A stretch of 64,000 nucleotides of DNA, taken from positions 37,785 to 101,784 of the forward strand of contig JANXBX010000007.1 in assembly GCA_025060595.1 (NCBI GenBank). Direction: 5' to 3'. A program made the translations under genes and the position numbers. Shown here one piece after another: positions 37,180-44,548 of the stretch. Each line of letters begins with the position of its first letter. Position 1 is the first letter of the stretch. The notes under the pieces were generated by a model. That model worked only from the letters and a program-made list of their open reading frames with translations. It searched no databases and was not told the origin of the DNA. The DNA comes from Synergistota bacterium. Its GTDB lineage: Bacteria; Synergistota; GBS-1.

Positions 37180-37520
37180 ACCCCTCGCAGACCCCGTTCA
37201 TAAAGCTTACCACAAGCATCAAATAGGAAGTATCTGGTTTTTAAAAGAGGAATATTCTCCTCTTTCGCCTTATCCACAGTCTCAGGAAGAGGCTCCTTAC
37301 CTCTAACTATAACTATCCCGGCTAGATCCAATATCTTCCCTACCTTGACTATCTGTGGACTGACAATACCAGTTAGAAGAACGGATCCAGGTGTAGCAAA
37401 AGCCAGTATATCGCTAATCATATCGGACGCACATCCATATTTAACTTCCTTGTCAAGAAGCTCTTCACATGCATATACTTTGGCTTCCAAAATATCTCTG
37501 ATTTCCGCTAAAGTCAACAT
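37176..37520 (-). CDS. DRTGG-domain protein (copy 2)
   Basis: 114 residues, paralogue of the protein at 35894-36229 (LAEIRDILEAKVYACEELLDKEV start region, YGCASDMISDILAF). Probable ligand-binding partner of the CBS-ATPase. First gene of the accessory block, 27 nt after the ornithine-cyclodeaminase-like gene; no promoter is evident in that gap. Confidence 0.8.
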   Translation of the reverse strand: MLTLAEIRDILEAKVYACEELLDKEVKYGCASDMISDILAFATPGSVLLTGIVSPQIVKVGKILDLAGIVIVRGKEPLPETVDKAKEENIPLLKTRYFLFDACGKLYERGLRGV

Positions 37521-37547
37521 TCCTCACCTCTATTTTAAACAAGTTTT

Positions 37548-38528
37548 CTAAAAGTCCTTAATTTCGATACCAACACCCTTTTCCTTCGCTCTTTCATATA
37601 TAAGCTTTCCAACAACCACATCCTCAACCGCTATACCTACGGTTTTAAATACAGTTATTTCTTCTTTGCTCCTCCTACCAGCCTTGACTCCAGCTAAAAT
37701 CTCCCCAATTTCAACTATATCCTCTTTCTTCAAAACGGCTTCTCTTAAAGCCTCTATTACCTCTCCAGCCTCTTCAAGAACCGCCTCTTTAGAGTCTACA
37801 GCTACAACCGATGCTCTCTTAAAAACTTCAATATCTAGCTCTTTCATATCAGGTGTATAGGAACCTATTGCATTAATATGAACCCCTTCCTTAATATATT
37901 TTCCCCTTAACACTGGTTTATTCGACGTAGTGGCCGTAATTATCACATCGGCCTCAGGAATAACGCTTTCATAATCTCTAACAGCCATTACTTTTAAACG
38001 CATTTTATCAGTCATTTCTTTAGCGTAGATTTCTGCTTTTAAAGTATCAATATCATAAACGTAAACGAGCTCTATATCTCTAACTTCAGATAAAGCCTCG
38101 ATTTGAATTCTTCCCTGGACACCAGCTCCAATTACAAGAGCAACTTTCGAATCCTCATTAGACAAAGCCTCAGCTGCAGCTCCACCAGCTGCTCCCGTTC
38201 TAATGGTTGTAACGGTACTTCCTTCTATCAAGGCCTGAGGGACCCCCGTTTCACCATCTATAATGAGTACAGCAGCATTTATCAAAGGCAAACCTCTCTG
38301 AGGATTAAAAGGACATACAGATACAACTTTAACCCCTGCACATTTATCCTCGAGAGTTGCTCCAGGCATAAAAAGAGTCGCGTTATCTCCCAATTTTATC
38401 GAAACTCTCAAAGGAATAATAGCTTTGCTCTGAGAAAAAAGAGCAAATCCCCTTTTAACAGCCTCAATAGCATCCCGCATTGTTATAACCTTTCTCACAT
38501 CATCCCTAGTTATTACTAGCAATTTCAA
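37548..38528 (-). CDS. Ornithine cyclodeaminase / mu-crystallin family protein
   Basis: 326 residues. NAD(P)-binding motif VIGAGVQGRIQIEAL (about 128-142), FMPGATLE, GVKVVSVCPFN, NAIGSYTPDMKEL. The family includes ornithine cyclodeaminase, alanine dehydrogenase and ketimine reductases; substrate not predictable. Lies 9 nt after an FAD amine-oxidase-like gene, consistent with handling imines from amino-acid oxidation (inference). Confidence 0.9.
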   Translation of the reverse strand: MKLLVITRDDVRKVITMRDAIEAVKRGFALFSQSKAIIPLRVSIKLGDNATLFMPGATLEDKCAGVKVVSVCPFNPQRGLPLINAAVLIIDGETGVPQALIEGSTVTTIRTGAAGGAAAEALSNEDSKVALVIGAGVQGRIQIEALSEVRDIELVYVYDIDTLKAEIYAKEMTDKMRLKVMAVRDYESVIPEADVIITATTSNKPVLRGKYIKEGVHINAIGSYTPDMKELDIEVFKRASVVAVDSKEAVLEEAGEVIEALREAVLKKEDIVEIGEILAGVKAGRRSKEEITVFKTVGIAVEDVVVGKLIYERAKEKGVGIEIKDF

Positions 38529-38537
38529 TACCCCCCA

Positions 38538-39680
38538 TCAAATACAAACTGGCTCAGGTATGAGCTTACCCTTGTCAAACCTTTCTAAAAAGAAGGGAGT
38601 AATATCTATAAAGGGCTTCTCCCCAAGTATAAGTTCAGCCATTGCTCTGCCTATCGATGGGGCAAATTGGAGGCCATGTCCACTCCAACCAAGATTAAGA
38701 TAAAAACCCTCTATAAGGGTGGGGCCTAATATCGCTTGAGAATCTGGTGTAATATCATAAATACCAGCCCATTGCCTTATAACTCTTATCCCTGATAAAA
38801 GCGGCATTTTCCTAACCACCTTTTTTGCAGCTTCCTCAAGAAAAGCCCAAGAGGATTTCATATTAAACCCCTTAACTTCGTTTGGGTTGCCAATACCAAG
38901 CACAAAGTTACCATTAGGAGTTTGTTTCCAGTAAGAACCGTCATCTAAACAAAGTACAAAGCTGTTTAAGACCCTATCCACCGGTTCAGTAACCAATATC
39001 TGGTGCCTTTCGGGATATAGTGGAACATCAATACCTACCCAAGATGCTATCTCCTTACCCCAAGGGCCTGCACAGTTAACAATGACAGGAGTAGATATAA
39101 AACCCTTTTCAGTATAAACTCCTTCAACCTTACTTCCACTTAACTTAATTCCCCAAACTCCGGTATAAGTATATAATTTTACGCCGAGCCTTTTAGCAGC
39201 CTCAGCATAAGCCAAGGTAGCATGAAACGGATTTATATGACCATCCTGATCACAAAAGCTTCCCCCAATTATACCTTCTACATTAAGGCAGGGGAAAAGC
39301 TTTTTAATGTCCTCCTTAGAAAGCATTTTAGATGAAATACCAAGTTTATTTTGAAGCTTAACGTTTTCTTCAAGCTGCCTGAACTGCTTTTCAGTATAAG
39401 CTATCCAAAGATAACCACCTTGCTCAAATTCTATCCCTTTAGGATATTCAAGCTCATAAGAAAGCCTCTTAAAAGCCTCAATATTATACTTAGCTAATAT
39501 ACAATTTATTTCCGTTCCAAACTGGTGCCTTACCCCACCCGCTGACCTTCCAGTCCCTCCAAAAGCTAAAAAGCTCCGCTCTAATAAAACTATACTTCTA
39601 CATCCCTTTTTAGCTAAATGATAAGCTAAAGAACAGCCCTGGATTCCTCCCCCTATTATAACGACATCAGCTATTTCCAT
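38538..39680 (-). CDS. FAD-dependent amine/amino-acid oxidoreductase (DAO family)
   Basis: 380 residues. N-terminal Rossmann ADVVIIGGGIQGCSLAYHLA, GTGRSAGGVRHQFG near residue 45, and C-terminal LNLGWSGHGLQFAPSIG. Resembles sarcosine oxidase beta / glycine oxidase / proline-dehydrogenase beta proteins. In an anaerobe it is probably a dehydrogenase passing electrons to another carrier. In operon with MoaD-like and OCD-like genes. Confidence 0.9.
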   Translation of the reverse strand: MEIADVVIIGGGIQGCSLAYHLAKKGCRSIVLLERSFLAFGGTGRSAGGVRHQFGTEINCILAKYNIEAFKRLSYELEYPKGIEFEQGGYLWIAYTEKQFRQLEENVKLQNKLGISSKMLSKEDIKKLFPCLNVEGIIGGSFCDQDGHINPFHATLAYAEAAKRLGVKLYTYTGVWGIKLSGSKVEGVYTEKGFISTPVIVNCAGPWGKEIASWVGIDVPLYPERHQILVTEPVDRVLNSFVLCLDDGSYWKQTPNGNFVLGIGNPNEVKGFNMKSSWAFLEEAAKKVVRKMPLLSGIRVIRQWAGIYDITPDSQAILGPTLIEGFYLNLGWSGHGLQFAPSIGRAMAELILGEKPFIDITPFFLERFDKGKLIPEPVCI

Positions 39681-39688
39681 AAAAATGA

Positions 39689-39916
39689 TTACCCTCCAGC
39701 TATAGGAGCCATAAGAGCCACTTCTTGACCATCCTTAATCTCTTGAGACTTATCTAATACTTTACCATCCACTATTACACCTGCCACTAAATCCTCGGGA
39801 ATTTTAAGTTTAGCAAGAAGCTCTCTAACGGTTATAGAACCATCTATCTCCACATAACATACTTCAGGAATATATTTTTTAAGCAAAAGACCTCCCGTTT
39901 TAACCTTCACTGCCAT
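39689..39916 (-). CDS. MoaD/ThiS-like sulfur-carrier protein
   Basis: 75 residues, beta-grasp fold, ending in the Gly-Gly needed for adenylation and thiocarboxylation (APIAGG). Located directly after aor, so probably the sulfur donor for the tungstopterin dithiolene of AOR, a common aor neighbour. Its ATG lacks a close Shine-Dalgarno; the nearest GGGAGG lies inside the hairpin at 39926-39956. Confidence 0.88.
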   Translation of the reverse strand: MAVKVKTGGLLLKKYIPEVCYVEIDGSITVRELLAKLKIPEDLVAGVIVDGKVLDKSQEIKDGQEVALMAPIAGG

Positions 39917-39925
39917 GGATATACA

Positions 39926-39956
39926 AGTGAAGGGAGGCTTCTAACCTCCCTTCACT
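39926..39956 (-). other. Intercistronic hairpin between aor and moaD-like gene
   Basis: Perfect 12-bp inverted repeat (39926-39937 with 39945-39956), 7-nt loop. It includes the aor stop codon and a GGGAGG Shine-Dalgarno-like segment. There is no T-run on the minus strand, so it is more likely an mRNA-stability or translation-control element than a full terminator. Confidence 0.7.
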
Positions 39957-41766
39957 CTATCACCTCCAACTCTAATTCTTTTATTTTTTCTAAAGTCGGC
40001 CTGCCGTTTTTATCCCAACCCCTGACTTCATAATAAAAGTCAAGGAGCTTATCCACTTCTTCCTTCGGAATAAACTTTCCTTGCGTAGGACCACTTACCG
40101 CTGGTTCTTCCATCCATCTTGCGGGTGGATAATCATATTTCCTTCCAAAATCTGGAATTTCTCTCATCGCAAAGAGCCTGTTCTGGTTCCAAACTCTCTC
40201 AGCAGACTTAAGCAGCTCATCTAAAGTGGTTTCCCAACCTGTTATGGCACTATAAATCTTAGCATAATACTCTAAATCTAAGCCGCACTCCACCCATGTT
40301 AACCTACACACTCCAAGGGCGTCAAACATAGGTCTGGCATGCTGAAGGAAAACAACCCTCTCAGCTTTATCCCTTGTTATCTTCTCCCTTCCAACCTCAA
40401 TATCATAAGTTATAGCCCAAGCCCTGTTATGATGCGCTCCTATATCACACGTGGCGTAAGCAAGAAGCATAGCCGGTGCCAGATGAGAATCATAAGCGCT
40501 TATCTCCATACCTTTCACCTGCATAGCAAACTTTATTGAGTCTTTCCCAAAATACTCAGCCGCTTTCTTAGTTCCTTCAGCGAGAATATTCCCTATGCCT
40601 TCCCTTTTAGCCATCATTTCAGCAAGTTTTACAAAACTTTCTATATCTCCCCATTTCAATTCTAATCCTCCCGTATCTTGTTTAGTTATTATGCCCTTCT
40701 CATAACACTCCATTGCAAAAGCTATTATTCCACCCGTAGAAATAGTATCTAAGCCAAGATTGTCGCATACATAATTTCCATAAGTTACTTCATATATGGA
40801 GGGCATCATACAATTCCCACCAATCATACCGATAGTTTCATACTCTGGTCCCTCTACGTAATATTTTTTGCCCTTATATTCAACACAAGAGTAGCTACCA
40901 CAAGCTATTGGACAGAAGCCACAAGCCTTGTCATGAATTACCACTCTGCTTCTCATAGCTTCACCATTCATCTCTTTATAGTTATCATGATAACCTGTAG
41001 CAAAATTCTTCGTAGGAAAAGCCCCTATTTGATTCACCCAGTCTACAACCATGGATGTCCCATATCTCTGAAACTCAGGAAATACAGGGCTAGACATTAA
41101 CTTCTTAAACATTTCCTTGCCAATTCTAAAGTACCTATCAAAGTCTGCAACAGGTATGCTCTTAGTTCCACGAACAGCTATAGCCTTTATCTTTTTAGAA
41201 CCCATGACAGCTCCAACACCTGTTCTTGCAGATTCTCTGCCAAAGTCATGCCTTATTATAGCCACTTTAACCAAGTTTTCACCAGCAGGACCTATAACAG
41301 CTATTTGAAAATCCTCGCCCAACTCGTCTTTCAAGCTTTTCTCCGTTTCAATCGTTCCCTTCCCCCATAGATGCGAGGCATCTCTTATTTCCACATTATC
41401 ATCATCTATAAGTATATATACAGGATCTTTCGAAGCCCCCTCAAATATAACCATATCATAACCTGCATATTTCAACTCTGAAGCCAAATGCCCTCCCATA
41501 TTGCTATCTCCATAAATTCCAGTCAATGGAGATTTTGCAGCAAAGGTAATTTTACTTCCACAAGGGTTAAAAAGCCCCGCTAATGGTCCAGAGGCCATAA
41601 CAAGCTTATTCTCTGGCCCCAATGGATCTATACCCTTCTTAAGTTCTCTATAAAGAATATAAGAGGCAAAACCTCTTCCCCCAAGAAACTTCCTCGCCAT
41701 ATTTAAATCAAGAGGTTCGGTTTTTATCTCCCTTTTTGAAAGATTAATCCGCAAAACCTTATGCAT
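39952..41766 (-). CDS. aor: Aldehyde:ferredoxin oxidoreductase (tungsten enzyme)
   Basis: 604 residues, AOR/WOR family, oxidising aldehydes to acids with ferredoxin. N-terminal pterin region (GGRGFASYIL, LAGLFNPCGSK, YGDSNMGG, RTGVGAVMGSKKIKA). Cluster motif CGFCPIACGS is in the middle, with the last cluster Cys in FDALGVCRLTW. ATG 41766 is chosen because AGGAGG lies 6-7 nt upstream; the start 15 nt earlier has none. Flanked by a four-cluster ferredoxin and MoaD-like protein, and a tungstate transporter is 18 kb away. Confidence 0.95.
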   Translation of the reverse strand: MHKVLRINLSKREIKTEPLDLNMARKFLGGRGFASYILYRELKKGIDPLGPENKLVMASGPLAGLFNPCGSKITFAAKSPLTGIYGDSNMGGHLASELKYAGYDMVIFEGASKDPVYILIDDDNVEIRDASHLWGKGTIETEKSLKDELGEDFQIAVIGPAGENLVKVAIIRHDFGRESARTGVGAVMGSKKIKAIAVRGTKSIPVADFDRYFRIGKEMFKKLMSSPVFPEFQRYGTSMVVDWVNQIGAFPTKNFATGYHDNYKEMNGEAMRSRVVIHDKACGFCPIACGSYSCVEYKGKKYYVEGPEYETIGMIGGNCMMPSIYEVTYGNYVCDNLGLDTISTGGIIAFAMECYEKGIITKQDTGGLELKWGDIESFVKLAEMMAKREGIGNILAEGTKKAAEYFGKDSIKFAMQVKGMEISAYDSHLAPAMLLAYATCDIGAHHNRAWAITYDIEVGREKITRDKAERVVFLQHARPMFDALGVCRLTWVECGLDLEYYAKIYSAITGWETTLDELLKSAERVWNQNRLFAMREIPDFGRKYDYPPARWMEEPAVSGPTQGKFIPKEEVDKLLDFYYEVRGWDKNGRPTLEKIKELELEVIE

Positions 41767-41797
41767 GTAACCTCCTACCACTTAAAATCCCTCCCCC

Positions 41798-42187
41798 TTA
41801 ACTCTGAGCTACATAAAGAACGTTAAGCCCACAATATTCGATACACTCTCCGCAGAGATCACATTTTATAGGAGCACTCTCCGCAGGATGCTTTATCATT
41901 ATTTCCTCCGGACAAGCACTAACACAAGCATAACAACCGATACACTTCTCTCTATCAATTTTATAAACTTCTCCTTCTTGATATATAGCCTCTACTGGAC
42001 ATACGCTTGCACATACACCACATTGAGTACAAGTTACTACTTTAAAGCCTGGCTCAGGTAAATTAGATTTAATAAGAATAGCCCCCTTTTTTGGATTGCT
42101 CTCCTTAAAATGAGATAAAGCACACACTAACTGGCATACCTTGCATCCGCTACATAAACCAGATTTTGCCGCTAGATGCCTCGCCAT
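41798..42187 (-). CDS. Polyferredoxin, four [4Fe-4S] motifs, AOR partner
   Basis: 129 residues with four cysteine sets: CSGCKVCQLVC, CTQCGVCASVCP, CIGCYACVSACP, CDLCGECIEYC. Electron acceptor or relay for the following AOR, like AorB-type subunits. The start at ATG 42187 has the excellent Shine-Dalgarno GGGAGGGAGG. A longer frame to 42241 adds a basic stretch with no ribosome site and would begin upstream of the transcript start predicted here. Confidence 0.92.
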   Translation of the reverse strand: MARHLAAKSGLCSGCKVCQLVCALSHFKESNPKKGAILIKSNLPEPGFKVVTCTQCGVCASVCPVEAIYQEGEVYKIDREKCIGCYACVSACPEEIMIKHPAESAPIKCDLCGECIEYCGLNVLYVAQS

Positions 42188-42231
42188 TAACCTCCCTCCC
42201 CGCCTTAAAGATTGTAACTTTTTCCTATGAC

Positions 42232-42260
42232 ATTTTATCAAAAACAGACAGATAAAGCAA
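42232..42260 (-). promoter_or_regulatory. Promoter of the polyferredoxin-AOR-hydrogenase unit
   Basis: Minus-strand TTGCTT (42255-42260), 17-nt spacer, TGa-TAAAAT extended -10 (42232-42237), 45 nt before the polyferredoxin ATG. No other comparably good promoter or terminator was noticed in the genes downstream until 23.9 kb. Confidence 0.65.
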
Positions 42261-42275
42261 TTTAAGTTAAATAAC

Positions 42276-43274
42276 TTACTTTAAGTTTAGTACAGGTGAG
42301 AGGAACCTTATCCAGAAGACTCTGAAAACTATACCGCAAGGAACCGCTATTAAAGCTCCAAGGATATCAAGAGCCGAACTAAATAGCATTATGAGGAAAA
42401 TTATCGCAACCGGATTTATCCTTATATATCCTCCCATTAGTCTAAGAAATATGAGAAAAGCCGAAATATGTATTATAAACACCCCTATTCCCAAAATTAT
42501 GCTTGCCTTTAATCCCAAGGAAAAGGTCATCAAAAATAAAGGAATAAGCTCCAAAAATACCCCTACAATAGGAATGTAGTTTGTTACAAATCCCCAAAAA
42601 CTAAGAAGAATAATGTACTTTGATCCTAAATACCATAGAAGTAATCCCAAAGAAACTCCGACGAACAATGCAACTATGGAAATAGAGAATATATACTGTC
42701 TCAACTGAATATATACATCCCTTAAGAATAAAGAGGCTTCCTTACGACAGCTTTTTGGAAAAAGATAGGGTATTCCCTTTCTAAGCTGTTTAAAGTTATA
42801 CATCAAGTATACAGAACCTAAAATCACATAAAATAAGAAGGTCAAAAGTTGAGGAGTCACTCTCGTAACCGTGGAAATAATGCTTTCAAGAAGCTTGAGC
42901 AATCTTGGTTCAAATAGGCTAAAAAGCTGACTTAACCTAACTGCCAAAGTAGGAGGAAGAAGTTCCTCCCATTCCTTCTTTTCAAAAAACCTTGCAGCCA
43001 TCTCATAGAAAGTTGCGGTTTCTCTCACAAGCGATGGTATCAAGAAAATAAGAAGTAAAGTTAAAGATAAAAAAAATAGAAGAAGAGTAACACCGTTTGA
43101 TATGGCTTGACTTAACCTAAGTTTTCTACTTAAAAAAACCGAGAGCGGTTCAAGAATCATAACTATAGCAATAGCAGTCAAAAACGTACCAAATACAAAT
43201 GGAAATACAAAAGCCAGGAGCATAACCAACAAAGCGTAAAGAATGAAGAGTCTGATCAGCGTTTTATTCAACAT
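42276..43274 (-). CDS. AI-2E family (PerM-like) membrane protein
   Basis: 332 residues with about 7-8 membrane segments. Paired hydrophobic N-terminal helices, a central soluble helical part with charged residues (about 95-140), and the C-terminal segments with GFVTNYIPIVGVFLEL-type conserved loop. Family members export autoinducer-2 or act as Na+/H+ antiporters; function open. Overlaps tsaB by 7 nt at the end of the spoVS/hisS operon. Confidence 0.88.
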   Translation of the reverse strand: MLNKTLIRLFILYALLVMLLAFVFPFVFGTFLTAIAIVMILEPLSVFLSRKLRLSQAISNGVTLLLFFLSLTLLLIFLIPSLVRETATFYEMAARFFEKKEWEELLPPTLAVRLSQLFSLFEPRLLKLLESIISTVTRVTPQLLTFLFYVILGSVYLMYNFKQLRKGIPYLFPKSCRKEASLFLRDVYIQLRQYIFSISIVALFVGVSLGLLLWYLGSKYIILLSFWGFVTNYIPIVGVFLELIPLFLMTFSLGLKASIILGIGVFIIHISAFLIFLRLMGGYIRINPVAIIFLIMLFSSALDILGALIAVPCGIVFRVFWIRFLSPVLNLK

Positions 43275-43861
43275 GGCTGACCCCCTTTAATGTATATAGG
43301 GGATATAATAAAAGGATCGTCACTACCATTCTTTTCAAATAAAAATTTTGCTAATAGAGCAACACCCTTCAACATTAAGAACGTATAATTATTCCACGAT
43401 TCATCTAAAAAAAGTATCCCATCCTTTTTAAAAGCTTCCATAGTTCCTAAAATTATATCTGAAAGCTTTTCTGGCGGAATCCCTCCCTTAAATAGCGCTC
43501 CCACATACTGATTTTTCCTCACCTTTATCGTTGGAAGTACCGTTTCTCCTTTAAAGTTAGAGGCAAGGGCGTCCAAAGACGGAACTCCTTTAATGGGCTT
43601 AGACAAAGCATAAGACATACTTTTAGCCACAGCTAAACCGACTCTCACGCCAGTAAATGAGCCAGGACCTAATGCCACGGCTATCAGATCTATATCTTCA
43701 AGCCTTTTCCTAGACTCCTCCAAAACCCTTTGAATATAAATAGGAAGATAGATAATATGCTTTCTTTCCTCTGGGAAAGGAAGATAAAAGATAGGAATTC
43801 CCTCTTCAAATACTCCAACTCCTCCTCTAAAGCAAGAGGTGTCTATCGCCAAAATAAGCAT
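43268..43861 (-). CDS. tsaB: tRNA threonylcarbamoyladenosine biosynthesis protein TsaB
   Basis: 197 residues, ASKHA fold: N-terminal ILAIDTSCFRGGVGV, ALGPGSFTGVRVGLAVAKSM and GVPSLDALA. Scaffold of the TsaB-TsaD-TsaE complex making t6A37 in ANN-decoding tRNAs. A bit short at the C-terminal domain compared with the usual 220-230. Overlaps tsaE by 35 nt. Confidence 0.92.
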   Translation of the reverse strand: MLILAIDTSCFRGGVGVFEEGIPIFYLPFPEERKHIIYLPIYIQRVLEESRKRLEDIDLIAVALGPGSFTGVRVGLAVAKSMSYALSKPIKGVPSLDALASNFKGETVLPTIKVRKNQYVGALFKGGIPPEKLSDIILGTMEAFKKDGILFLDESWNNYTFLMLKGVALLAKFLFEKNGSDDPFIISPIYIKGGQPC

Positions 43862-44306
43862 CTTTTTTAATCTCCTCTCTTATGCACTCTGATATTTTCT
43901 CTTCCCCACAGATTTCAATTATTCTATCGTTACCCTTAATAATATCTAACTTTATAGATATAGAGGGTTTCAACAGATCTCCTAATCTATCAGCCCACTC
44001 TACTATTATCACTCCCTCTCCTAAAAATTCATCTAAGCCGATATCCGGTAGCTCTCTTTTTTCCAATCTATAAAGATCAACATGATAAATATTAAATTTC
44101 CTACCCTTATAATGGCTCACCAAAACAAAACTTGAGCTTCTGAGCCTCCTTTCAACACCAGCCCCTTCAGCTATTCCCCTCGCTAAAACAGTTTTACCAA
44201 CTCCAAGACCACCAATAAGAAAAATAACCTCTTCACCTTGCAGGCAAGAGGCTATCAATTTTCCAACTCTTTCAGTTTCTTTTTCAGAAAAAGTGAGGAT
44301 TTTCAT
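43827..44306 (-). CDS. tsaE: t6A biosynthesis ATPase TsaE
   Basis: 159 residues. P-loop GGLGVGKTVLARGIAEG, the SSSFVLVSHYKG switch and VEWADRL motif. Activates TsaB-TsaD. The last ~12 residues (KDAYFGDRHLLL) are encoded in the overlap with tsaB and are atypical. Follows a small membrane-protein gene with 4-nt overlap. Confidence 0.95.
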   Translation of the reverse strand: MKILTFSEKETERVGKLIASCLQGEEVIFLIGGLGVGKTVLARGIAEGAGVERRLRSSSFVLVSHYKGRKFNIYHVDLYRLEKRELPDIGLDEFLGEGVIIVEWADRLGDLLKPSISIKLDIIKGNDRIIEICGEEKISECIREEIKKDAYFGDRHLLL

Positions 44307-44548
44307 CTCCTTCTCCTAAGAAAAGATAAAACTAACAATATGATCCACCCACCCATTAAAGCCAATAAAACCTTAAGTGGACTAGTTATATCTACATTCG
44401 GATTCAGCCTCTTCGCCAAAAGTAGCATGAGGGTAACAAAAACCAAAGTAATGATGTAAATTTTCACGTTCCTTCTATAAATCCTATCTAACCTCTCCTT
44501 TTCCTCTTCTAACCTAGCTTTCCTCTTTTCCCACCTCAAGCTGAACAC
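44303..44548 (-). CDS. Small two-helix membrane protein
   Basis: 81 residues, family not recognised. Charged helical N-terminus (about 1-28), two hydrophobic segments (about 30-46 and 58-77), and a basic C-terminal RRRR. Predicted cytoplasmic N and C termini. GTG start 44548 overlaps the end of nnrDE, and its stop overlaps tsaE. Its conservation in position would support a real gene. Confidence 0.65.
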   Translation of the reverse strand: MFSLRWEKRKARLEEEKERLDRIYRRNVKIYIITLVFVTLMLLLAKRLNPNVDITSPLKVLLALMGGWIILLVLSFLRRRR

